Shown: piece by piece, positions 1 to 5,813 of the stretch
How positions within the stretch are numbered: position 1 is the stretch's first letter
Layout of the letters: each line of letters opens with the position of its first letter
Notes under the pieces: generated by a model
What the model saw: only the letters and a program-made list of their open reading frames with translations
Database searches by the model: none
What the model was told of the DNA's origin: nothing
Assembly: GCA_030043495.1 (NCBI GenBank)
Contig: JASHXO010000207.1
Coordinates: 1 to 10,187, forward strand
DNA length: 10,187 nt
From: Candidatus Rhabdochlamydia sp.
Lineage (GTDB): Bacteria > Chlamydiota > Chlamydiia > Chlamydiales > Rhabdochlamydiaceae
Reading direction: 5' to 3'
Made by a program: the position numbers and the translations under genes

Positions 1-134
1 ACTTGTTCTTGCATTTCGCGTTGAGGAATCGTTTTTGTGAGTTCCAAAAGGCGGTCTGCAATCGTTGATTTACCGTGATCAATATGCGCGATGATCGAAA
101 AATTGCGGATGAAACGCAGGTCGTATTTAAACAT
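1..134 (-). CDS. lepA: Elongation factor 4 (LepA), N-terminal part, cut by the window edge
   Basis: The minus strand starting at an ATG at 134 encodes [20 protein letters not shown] followed by [11 protein letters not shown], with about 44 codons visible before the window ends. [16 protein letters not shown] is the G1/P-loop of translational GTPases, and this wording is typical of LepA (EF4), the ribosome-bound GTPase that back-translocates or remodels stalled elongating ribosomes. Only the start of the G domain is present, so the remaining domains cannot be checked. An AAGG lies about 11 bases before the ATG, a long but possible ribosome-binding spacing. LepA next to an Npt1-type translocase fits the chlamydial order recalled from C. 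trachomatis (CT064-CT065), which supports the call. Other translational GTPases such as TypA or EF-G have related but different wording here. Confidence 0.93.
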   Translation of the reverse strand, partial: MFKYDLRFIRNFSIIAHIDHGKSTIADRLLELTKTIPQREMQEQ

Positions 135-196
135 TTAGTCACTAACCTTAAATAAAGAAAACGTTGGATTTTGCCTATTCAATATGCAACGACTTA

Positions 197-225
197 ACTA
201 TAGGCTGTTTCTGACTTGATTACAA
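197..225 (-). promoter_or_regulatory. Probable sigma-66/sigma-70-type promoter of lepA
   Basis: On the minus strand there is TTGTAA (225-220), a 17-base spacer and TATAGT (202-197). Both boxes are close to consensus with ideal spacing, and they sit about 60 bases upstream of the lepA ATG. The call rests on pattern alone. Confidence 0.55.
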
Positions 226-244
226 GGAACCATAAAATTCACTG

Positions 245-278
245 TATACCCCAAACAACTTGAAAAGTTGTGGGTATA
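245..278. repeat. Short hairpin resembling an arm of the neighbouring inverted repeat
   Basis: TATACCC (245-251) and ACAACTT (255-261) pair with AAGTTGT (265-271) and GGGTATA (272-278), giving a 14-bp stem with a 3-base bulge and a GAA loop. No T-run follows on either strand, so it is not an ordinary intrinsic terminator. The right half, AAAAGTTGTGGGTATA, resembles AAAAGTTGTGTATA in the inverted repeat at 281-384. It may be a decayed relative of that element. Confidence 0.6.
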
Positions 279-280
279 TT

Positions 281-384
281 AGAGCATAGTGTTATACACA
301 ACTTTTAGTTGACAAATTTTTCCTTCCAAGAGACATCCTACATGCAAACTTGTCAACTAAAAGTTGTGTATAACACTATGCTCT
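281..384. repeat. Perfect 35-bp inverted repeat around a 34-base spacer (MITE-like element 1)
   Basis: The arm at 281-315 (starting AGAGCATAGTGTTATACACA) is an exact reverse complement of 350-384, with a 34-base AT-rich centre. Taking the element as 282-383 (GAGCATAG to CTATGCTC), it is flanked by TTA on both sides (279-281 and 384-386), a possible 3-bp target duplication. There is no coding capacity. The perfect arms suggest a recent insertion or selection for the structure. It lies between the lepA promoter and the promoter of the USP gene. Confidence 0.85.
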
Positions 385-440
385 TAGAGGGTGCGGGTAA
401 AAAATAAAATTTAATTTAGCAAATAAATCTTTTCAGGCAA

Positions 441-469
441 TTGATTATTAATTTAACTTCGTCTATATT
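441..469 (+). promoter_or_regulatory. Probable promoter of the USP protease gene
   Basis: TTGATT (441-446), a 17-base spacer and TATATT (464-469) form a good sigma-70-type promoter. Transcription would start near 476 and give a leader of about 30 bases. Only a weak GAG precedes the ATG at 506. Confidence 0.55.
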
Positions 470-505
470 TTCCCGCTAAAAATCAAAGCATTATACGAGC
501 TGATC

Positions 506-1636
506 ATGGCCATAAGTACTGTTGTTTCTCAGAACCCGATCCAAAATTGTCTCAATGACATTCAGCATCGATTCTATTCTGTTCAAGAAAAAATTTGCGG
601 TCTATGCAGCACGGACAGTAAAGTCTATGCCTTTTTAGTTATTGGACGCGTTTTGCAAGCTGCAGCTCTAGTTTCCTTGGCTGCTTCGATTGCTTTTACA
701 TTCATGGTCGGCCCTGTTTCTCTGATCGCCTCCATCCCAGCCATTGCCCTCGGGATTTTAGGCACTTACATCGCTGGAAATCCTCAAGAATTGAATGATC
801 TCTTGCAGATGAGCCGCCCTTTTGTGCCTGGGCAGCCGGTTGGGCTCATCAACAGCGGCAATAATTGCTGGTTGAATTCTAGCTTGCAGCTCTTGGTCAA
901 TTCTCCTTCTTTTCATCGCCGGATGCGTCAAATTCCCGAATTTTCCCAGTTTCTCGATGCTTATACTACTACTCGATCTGGTTATCAAAAAGTGGCAAGC
1001 AATATTGACACGCATGCCATCCGTCAATTCTTGAGCCGCGAGACTGCTGGGCAGATTACAACCAGTCACACGCAGGAAGACTCTGCTCAGCTCTTTGAAT
1101 TTCTTTTCCAAGGCCCTAACGCGATTTACCAATTCGAACAGCGACTCGATGGCGGTGTCCCTGCACTTCGCCGTGAGCCTATGATTCAGATCGATCTTAG
1201 TCCGCACCCTCTTCCCAACTTTCAACAATTGTTTAACAATTATTTCGATTACCGCTCGAATATCGGGCAACATATTCAACTATTTTTAGAACAAGCTCCC
1301 GATGACTTGCTCATTCAAGCCAAACGTTTTTATCAACAAATTGACCCAACAAGCGGCGCCCTCCTGCAAGGAAAAATCAATGATCGGCTCGATGTCTCTC
1401 CAAGGCTTAATTTTCCTGATCGTTTTGTGCGCTCAAGGCAGGCTCAAGAATATATTTGCGACGGCTTCACAATCCATTATGGAGCAAGTCAAGATATAGG
1501 ACACTATACTTGTTATCTTAAAGTTGGAAATGCTTGGTGGTATCTCTCTGATTCCAATGTTTACGAAGTTCCTGAACGCCAAGCCTTCGAAGCTATGGCA
1601 GACGGCTATATCTTCCATTACTCAAAAGCAACTTAA
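506..1636 (+). CDS. Membrane-anchored USP-family (peptidase C19) deubiquitinase, probable host-directed effector
   Basis: This 376-residue protein carries the two signature boxes of ubiquitin-specific proteases. The Cys box is GLINSGNNCWLNSSLQLL (residues 113-130, nucleophile C121). The His box is GHYTCYLKVGNAWWYLSDSN (332-351, general base H333). The third triad position aligns with S348 rather than the usual Asp/Asn. The catalytic region is short (about 110-374), and the paired CxxC motifs of the zinc fingers subdomain are absent. Two adjacent hydrophobic segments (about 41-66 and 68-90) precede it, resembling the bilobed hydrophobic domain of chlamydial inclusion-membrane (Inc) proteins. 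Bacteria lack ubiquitin, so the substrate should be a host ubiquitin conjugate; massive ubiquitin-related families are known in environmental chlamydiae. The inference is type III secretion and insertion in the inclusion membrane with the protease facing host cytosol. It has its own promoter and terminator, sits between lepA and tlcA where C. trachomatis has no such gene, and lies beside a repeat element, which suggests lineage-specific acquisition. Confidence 0.9.
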   Translation: MAISTVVSQNPIQNCLNDIQHRFYSVQEKICGLCSTDSKVYAFLVIGRVLQAAALVSLAASIAFTFMVGPVSLIASIPAIALGILGTYIAGNPQELNDLLQMSRPFVPGQPVGLINSGNNCWLNSSLQLLVNSPSFHRRMRQIPEFSQFLDAYTTTRSGYQKVASNIDTHAIRQFLSRETAGQITTSHTQEDSAQLFEFLFQGPNAIYQFEQRLDGGVPALRREPMIQIDLSPHPLPNFQQLFNNYFDYRSNIGQHIQLFLEQAPDDLLIQAKRFYQQIDPTSGALLQGKINDRLDVSPRLNFPDRFVRSRQAQEYICDGFTIHYGASQDIGHYTCYLKVGNAWWYLSDSNVYEVPERQAFEAMADGYIFHYSKAT

Positions 1637-1678
1637 GCTAAGAGCGTCTGCCTACAAATGTCCTTCTGCATAAAACAA

Positions 1679-1711
1679 AAAAGCCCGCTCCTAAATTAGG
1701 AGCGGGCTTTT
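1679..1711. terminator. Bidirectional intrinsic terminator between the convergent USP and tlcA genes
   Basis: The left arm AAAAGCCCGCTCCTAA (1679-1694) pairs with TTAGGAGCGGGCTTTT (1696-1711). The stem is GC-rich in the middle. It is followed by T-rich sequence on the plus strand and, through the A-run at 1672-1682, on the minus strand as well, so it can end both transcripts. Confidence 0.92.
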
Positions 1712-1739
1712 ATTTTTCACTTAAGCTGTAATCTTGCGA

Positions 1740-3320
1740 TTAGCTTGTTGTGACTTCTTGCTGAACTTTGATCATCTTTTCAGCTTGGGCAGCTTCAGCA
1801 GCGGCTTTTGCTTGTTCTTCTTTCTCAGCATTGAGTTTTTGGAACTGCTTGCTCAGAGAGTTTGCAGAATAGAGCCATGCAAAGATGATGAGGAACAGGA
1901 TTCCCGCAACATAAGGCGTGATTGCTCCAAGGGAACCGCAAGCGATAATCAAACCTTGCTGGACCAATGAACCGCCAGACTTTCCAAGTCGCGCTCCGAC
2001 CACATCGATCGCCGCTTTTCCTTTGACTTTTGATTCTTGGTCAAGAGGAATATAGGCCATCTCTTTTGTCGGATCGAACAAGGAGTACTTGGAAGATTTG
2101 CTCATCACGTTTTGCGCTGTTCCGAATACGACCGCTAACATGAGTGGCGTTGTCCCGAGCATTGCAATAAGGGCTGTCAAAGAATCTCTGAAGATGACGA
2201 AGGAGAAGAAGCCGACGCCTGTGATTAGAAGAACAACAGGGGTGATCAATGCACCTGTTTTCCATCCAAAGCGGCGGATAACATTTCCTCCGACAAACAG
2301 CATCATCAGAATCGTTGCTGTTCCAGTGATTGTTGAGAAATAACCCATGAAGGTTTGGTAATCGTTAGGATTTGGATATTGCAGCTTGAGTTGACCTTTC
2401 CAAGTCACTTCAACGAGGTTGATCGCAATCCCATACCCGATGACGAGGATCGCAAGGCAAAGAATATATTTAGAACGGGCTAAGTAGATAAAGCTTTCTT
2501 TGAGGGACATTTTTGGCTTTTCTTTCTTGACGCGCTGCATCTCAGTAGGGTTGTAGAACCGTGTGTCGGTAAGTACGTTTTTATTAATCCACCGGTAAAT
2601 TCCCATGATGATCAATCCTGACAGGACGACCATTCCGACCATGTAGTTCAAAGTCACTCCCCAAGCATCGACATCGGCAGGAAGCTTGCTGCGGATGTTG
2701 GAGAAGTAAATGATCGCTGGGCCGGAAAAAAGCATCGCGACGTTAGCGCCAAGTCCAAACAGAGCATAGAAACGTTTGGATTCATTAATTTTTGTCGTAT
2801 CATTGGCAAATCCCCAGAAGAGGAGGGAGATAGCAACACTACCCCAGAGCTCTGACATGACATAGAAAAGGGCGTATGTCCAGTTTCTGAACAAGGCGAT
2901 CAATCCTTTAAAACCTTCTGGCAAAAATGCTTGAAGTTGATCAGCTGCATCTATAGGGTGGAGAAAGTCGCGGTTTGGATATAAGAATAAGGCGAAAATA
3001 GCGAAATACACGATGAAGAATCCAATCGTCGTATAAAACAGCTTTTGCTTGCTGAAGATGTTGCTCAGCTTTGAGTAGACGATCATGAAAATGATCGCGA
3101 TCGGCAATACTCCCCACACTTTCAAGAAGGGGATTGCCTCAGCGCCAGATCCAGGTGCTGTGACGATTAAAGCATCTTTTGTATCTCGTAAAATCGTGTA
3201 GTTGAAGTTAATAAAGAAAAACAGGAAAAACATTGGCAGGAGCTTTTTAAGCTCAAAATTATGGACAGGCCAGAAAAATGACCTCCATCTACCAAATTCA
3301 GCTTTCTTAGTTTCAGACAT
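1740..3320 (-). CDS. tlcA: ATP/ADP translocase (NTT/Tlc family, Npt1-like)
   Basis: This 526-residue multi-spanning protein exchanges host ATP for bacterial ADP (and phosphate) across the inner membrane, the energy-parasitism carrier of chlamydiae and rickettsiae. Family wording is clear: FNYTILRDTKDALIVTAPGS near residues 39-58, MSELWGSV around 155-162, FWGFAN around 168-173, later INLVEVTWK, and YIPLDQESKVKGKAAIDVV near the C-terminus. The wording recalled for C. trachomatis Npt1 is much closer than that of the Npt2 nucleotide exchanger, which supports ATP/ADP specificity. The C-terminal tail is an Ala/Glu/Lys-rich charged segment. The ATG at 3320 is chosen because AGAGGA lies 9 bases upstream and the protein then begins like Npt1; an in-frame GTG at 3356 would add 12 residues without a good site. 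Transcription probably starts from the promoter at 3384-3411. Confidence 0.95.
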   Translation of the reverse strand: MSETKKAEFGRWRSFFWPVHNFELKKLLPMFFLFFFINFNYTILRDTKDALIVTAPGSGAEAIPFLKVWGVLPIAIIFMIVYSKLSNIFSKQKLFYTTIGFFIVYFAIFALFLYPNRDFLHPIDAADQLQAFLPEGFKGLIALFRNWTYALFYVMSELWGSVAISLLFWGFANDTTKINESKRFYALFGLGANVAMLFSGPAIIYFSNIRSKLPADVDAWGVTLNYMVGMVVLSGLIIMGIYRWINKNVLTDTRFYNPTEMQRVKKEKPKMSLKESFIYLARSKYILCLAILVIGYGIAINLVEVTWKGQLKLQYPNPNDYQTFMGYFSTITGTATILMMLFVGGNVIRRFGWKTGALITPVVLLITGVGFFSFVIFRDSLTALIAMLGTTPLMLAVVFGTAQNVMSKSSKYSLFDPTKEMAYIPLDQESKVKGKAAIDVVGARLGKSGGSLVQQGLIIACGSLGAITPYVAGILFLIIFAWLYSANSLSKQFQKLNAEKEEQAKAAAEAAQAEKMIKVQQEVTTS

Positions 3321-3371
3321 TGTTTTTATTCCTCTAGACAAGTTTGCAGTGGACACTTTTACTTTGGCAAA

Positions 3372-3423
3372 TGTTCGCTCATTAAGATACTTTTAGGTAA
3401 GTAAGTATCAAAACAGGCGAACA
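3372..3423. promoter_or_regulatory. Nested symmetrical dyad covering the tlcA promoter (possible operator)
   Basis: The layout is TGTTCGC-N7-GATACTT-N10-AAGTATC-N7-GCGAACA. Both arm pairs are perfect 7-bp inverted repeats, and the N7 spacers are equal on the two sides. The inner arms fall on the -10 and -35 boxes of the predicted promoter; the outer arms flank it. Such symmetry is typical of a site for a dimeric or tetrameric repressor. The N10 loop begins TTAGGTAAG (3393-3401 region), which resembles a DtxR-type half-site, but the second half is missing. Confidence 0.5.
3384..3411 (-). promoter_or_regulatory. Probable tlcA promoter
   Basis: On the minus strand TTGATA (3411-3406), a 16-base spacer and TATCTT (3389-3384) form a reasonable sigma-70-type promoter. 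It lies about 65 bases upstream of the tlcA ATG and is entirely contained in the palindrome at 3372-3423. Confidence 0.5.
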
Positions 3424-3558
3424 ATTACTTGCATCACAAAAGCCACTTTTTTTTTTGAGGCTAATATTTCTTAACCTCAAGCTAAAGAATTGTAACTGGT
3501 TTTTGTTTATTTTCAAGAGAAAATCCACAATTGTAACGCCACAATATTGGCAATAAGG
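3424..3558. other. AT-rich upstream region of tlcA, no gene seen
   Basis: This stretch contains a run of ten T (3447-3456) and an imperfect hairpin (TTGAGGCTAA at 3455-3464 with TTAACCTCAA at 3471-3480). No RNA gene or start signal is visible. On the tlcA strand the hairpin is followed by A residues, so it does not look like a terminator. Confidence 0.5.
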
Positions 3559-3738
3559 GACGTTCTCTGAATTTGAATAACCTGCTTTTCGCGGCTTTTA
3601 AAATCATTCCTTGGCCTAGTGCTCTGTAAACTTAATTTTTACAGAGCACTAGTTAATTTAACTATGTCCTGCGAGATAATTTTAAAAGTGGCAAAAAAAA
3701 TTCATCAAAAATCAAATTATTCAAATTCAGAGAACGTC
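3559..3738. repeat. MITE-like inverted-repeat element 2 (about 180 bp)
   Basis: The outer arms are perfect 22-bp inverted repeats: 3559-3580, starting GACGTTCTCTGAATTTG, and 3717-3738. Inside, CTTTTAAAAT (3595-3604) matches ATTTTAAAAG (3679-3688). At the centre is a perfect 15-bp hairpin (3616-3630 with 3638-3652, loop 7). The segment at 3691-3715 recurs in reverse orientation in element 3 at 4705-4728. There is no coding capacity and no obvious target duplication. It lies between tlcA and the terminator of the next minus-strand gene. Confidence 0.8.
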
Positions 3739-3773
3739 TTTCTTTTAAAAAAGTAGTTGGAAAAAAATAAAAA

Positions 3774-3806
3774 AGCCACCTTTGAAATGTACAAGCAAAG
3801 GTGGCT
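3774..3806 (-). terminator. Intrinsic terminator of the small hypothetical gene
   Basis: AGCCACCTTTG (3774-3784) pairs perfectly with CAAAGGTGGCT (3796-3806) around an 11-base loop. On the minus strand it is followed by a long T-rich run (A-run 3761-3774 on the plus strand). It starts 13 bases after the stop codon of the minus-strand gene at 3820-4365. Confidence 0.9.
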
Positions 3807-3819
3807 CAGAGGATAAAAA

Positions 3820-4365
3820 TTATTTGTTGCTAGTAATAGCAGAGATCATTTCATTAATTGAAGAATTTGATAATTGTTGCAGAGTGTTTAACGCTTCGAC
3901 ATAAGCATTCCAAAGCTCGGGCTCTACTCGGCTATGGCGAATTGAAGAAATAAGTTCTCTTTTGCATGTTGCAAGAGATTTTTTGGGAGAAAGAATGGAA
4001 ACCATCTCTTTATCACCAGCGAGGCGAGCGATGTTGAGCATTCTTTCTAATTGGTTCCGTGTAAATGTGACCTGGTCGCGACGTTTACGGGATCCCCTTG
4101 CAGCTCTTTGTTTCGGAGCTACAACAGCAGGCTTTTCAGTATTAATGATGAATTTTTCAATTAATGAACTCAGTTCAGAAGGTTGTCTATTTTTCATTTT
4201 ACGCAAAGTAAAATGATGCATATAACCACCGGTTGCCATTGGAAGATATTTGCAGAGATCATTCTCTTTTCTTCCATTTACTTTTTTAATTGCCTTTGCA
4301 ATTACATCTTCAATCTCGCGCAGGTTTTTTGTTTTAGATTCCATTGTATCCTCACGTGGGTTCAT
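3820..4365 (-). CDS. Small basic protein of unknown function, in the position of chlamydial CT066
   Basis: This 181-residue soluble protein has no signal peptide or membrane segment. Residues 11-70 look helical and contain NDLCKYLPMATGGYMHHFTL. A strongly basic stretch follows around 83-96 (PKQRAARGSRKRRD), then a mostly helical C-terminal half. The basic linker suggests nucleic-acid binding, but I do not recognise a named domain. The ATG at 4365 is chosen because AAAGGAT lies about 7 bases upstream; a second ATG at 4344 has GAGGA only 4 bases away. It has its own terminator. In recalled C. trachomatis gene order a hypothetical gene (CT066) lies between the Npt1 translocase and ytgA, exactly this slot, so orthology is likely by position; sequence similarity could not be tested. 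It is a real gene judging by its start site, terminator and consistent composition. Confidence 0.8.
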   Translation of the reverse strand: MNPREDTMESKTKNLREIEDVIAKAIKKVNGRKENDLCKYLPMATGGYMHHFTLRKMKNRQPSELSSLIEKFIINTEKPAVVAPKQRAARGSRKRRDQVTFTRNQLERMLNIARLAGDKEMVSILSPKKSLATCKRELISSIRHSRVEPELWNAYVEALNTLQQLSNSSINEMISAITSNK

Positions 4366-4678
4366 ATCATTATCCTTTCTTTAAAGGAGTTGTTAATTGC
4401 GAAACTAATTCTTTCCTACCTAATATTGGGGAAGTCTTGCATATTTATTCAGTGTTCTGACTTAAAAACCCCATTATCATTAATGTTGTTCAGTTGATTT
4501 ATCTTATCCCGATTTTATTTGCAATCTTCTTTGTTCAAATGCTCGATTATTTTTCTCTTCCAGAGGAAATGTAAATTAAAACTCTCAGAAGATATACAAT
4601 CTTGAAAATAATGTTTCTTTGATTCTAAGAATTGTTCATCTATTTTTCAATAAAATTCTTTAAAATAGCTTGAGTTTA
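4366..4678. other. Intergenic AT-rich region, no gene seen
   Basis: This lies between the divergent small hypothetical gene and repeat element 3. It should hold the promoter of the minus-strand gene, but I see no convincing -35/-10 pair. I see no RNA gene or other repeat. Confidence 0.4.
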
Positions 4679-4843
4679 AGAGCCTGTTTACAAATTACCA
4701 TCACTTGATTTTTGATGAATTTTTTTGCAGGTTTTAATGCCGCTTCGAAGCACATACTTAAATAAAGTTAGAGTAAGAAGCGGCGTTAAAAGATGCGGAA
4801 AAAATCGCAAAAAGCGAATTATGGTAATTTGTAAACAGGCTCT
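4679..4843. repeat. MITE-like inverted-repeat element 3 (165 bp)
   Basis: The perfect 23-bp outer arms are 4679-4701 (AGAGCCTGTTTACAAATTAC...) and 4821-4843. An inner stem TTTTAATGCCGCTTC (4732-4746) pairs with 4777-4791 with one T-G mismatch. The segment 4705-4728 (TTGATTTTTGATGAA, seven T, GC) also occurs reversed in element 2. The whole element is a long imperfect palindrome with no coding capacity. If it is read as starting at GAGCC, the flanks are TAA on the left and TCA on the right, so any 3-bp duplication is imperfect. It ends about 125 bases before the Mrp start codon. Confidence 0.85.
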
Positions 4844-4967
4844 CAAGAGGCTCTAAAAATGATTTCAATTTATTGCTCACAATTTTTAAAATCACGTTTT
4901 TTCCCAAAGATACGTACCCGCATTCTTTTTGAGAAATTTTTTAGAAAGGGTTTTTAATAAAGAACAA

Positions 4968-5813
4968 ATGTCTTCCACCAATCATAATTTAGCGAACATT
5001 AAGCATATTGTTGCAGTGGCAGCAGGCAAAGGCGGGGTCGGCAAATCAACCATAACTCTTAATCTCGCCCTCTATTTCCAAACGAAGGGATTTCGAGTAG
5101 GTGTGATGGATGCAGATCTTTACGGTCCCTCATTAAGAAAAATGCTTCCTGAAGATATACCTCCTACACAAAATTTAAAAATCAAGGATCGGATCATTCC
5201 TGCTCAAAGACGTGGAATAAAGCTCATCTCGATGGCCTACTTTTTACATGCGGAAAGTCCGACTTCGGTACGGGCCCCAATCGCAAATGGAATCATTAAG
5301 CAGTTTATTCATCTTGTTGACTGGGAAGAACTAGATTTTCTCTTTATCGATTTTCCACCAGGCACTGGGGACATTCAACTTACTTTGATCCAAGAGGGAT
5401 TGATCTCCGGAGCTGTCCTTGTAACGACGCCTCAGGAAATTGCCCTGCTCGATGTAGTTAAGACAGTCGTCATGTTCCGTCAGATGCAAGTTCCTTTGAT
5501 TGGGGTGGTCGAGAATATGAGTTACTACATGATCAAGGGAGGCCAAAATGAGATATTTTTTCCTTTTGGACAAGGCGGTGGAGAACAGCTTGCGAAGGAA
5601 AATGGGCTTTTTTTTCTCGGCAAAATCCCGATTGAAGAACAAATTTGTCTCTGTTGTGATCACGGGACATCGCTCTTTGATGAGGGAGTTGAAACTTCTG
5701 CTGCTGGAGTCATTGTTTCAATTGGTAAAAAAGTTCTGGAGCAGTTGGAAGCCTTTGATAAACTTAAAACCGATGGTTTAAAAAATTTTGACTTACAATG
5801 GCGGGATAGATAA
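4968..5813 (+). CDS. mrp: Mrp/NBP35-type P-loop ATPase, probable Fe-S cluster carrier, lacking the CxxC motif
   Basis: This 281-residue ParA/MinD-like ATPase belongs to the Mrp/ApbC/Ind1/HCF101 group, which binds and transfers [4Fe-4S] clusters in the cytosol. Visible motifs, numbered from the ATG at 4968, are the deviant Walker A AAGKGGVGKST (18-28), MDADLYGPS (47-55), IDFPPGTGD (127-135) and ENMSYY (182-187). The usual ENMS-x-x-C-x-x-C bridging cysteines are missing: the sequence reads ENMSYYMIKGGQNEIFFPFG. Instead a CLCC cluster (C227, C229, C230) lies downstream. The N-terminal MIP18/DUF59 domain is absent. The track start is a TTG at 4929; I prefer the ATG at 4968 because it gives the normal short lead into the ATPase, although neither site has a strong Shine-Dalgarno sequence. 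The 3' end overlaps a DUF971 gene, a domain fused to Mrp in plant HCF101, which supports the role. The symbol is a family name. Confidence 0.85.
   Translation: MSSTNHNLANIKHIVAVAAGKGGVGKSTITLNLALYFQTKGFRVGVMDADLYGPSLRKMLPEDIPPTQNLKIKDRIIPAQRRGIKLISMAYFLHAESPTSVRAPIANGIIKQFIHLVDWEELDFLFIDFPPGTGDIQLTLIQEGLISGAVLVTTPQEIALLDVVKTVVMFRQMQVPLIGVVENMSYYMIKGGQNEIFFPFGQGGGEQLAKENGLFFLGKIPIEEQICLCCDHGTSLFDEGVETSAAGVIVSIGKKVLEQLEAFDKLKTDGLKNFDLQWRDR

Noticed and set aside
309..349. Consensus TTGACA in the arms of element 1 as outward or inward promoters
   Set aside because: No acceptable -10 box lies 16-18 bases downstream on either strand.
3321..3356. GTG 3356 as the start of tlcA
   Set aside because: It has no good ribosome site, and the extra 12 residues do not match the family. 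ATG 3320 has AGAGGA at good spacing.
3455..3480. Hairpin upstream of tlcA as a terminator
   Set aside because: On the minus strand it is followed by A residues and on the plus strand it is preceded, not followed, by T. The stem also has a mismatch.
4929..4967. TTG 4929 as the true start of mrp
   Set aside because: It has no Shine-Dalgarno sequence and would add a 13-residue leader unlike the family. ATG 4968 gives the usual short lead to the Walker A motif, although its own ribosome site is also weak.
5777..5783. TTTAAAA slippery heptamer in the mrp frame, suggesting a programmed frameshift into DUF971
   Set aside because: A -1 shift there leads to the third frame, not the DUF971 frame, which needs +1. 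No stimulatory hairpin is apparent.
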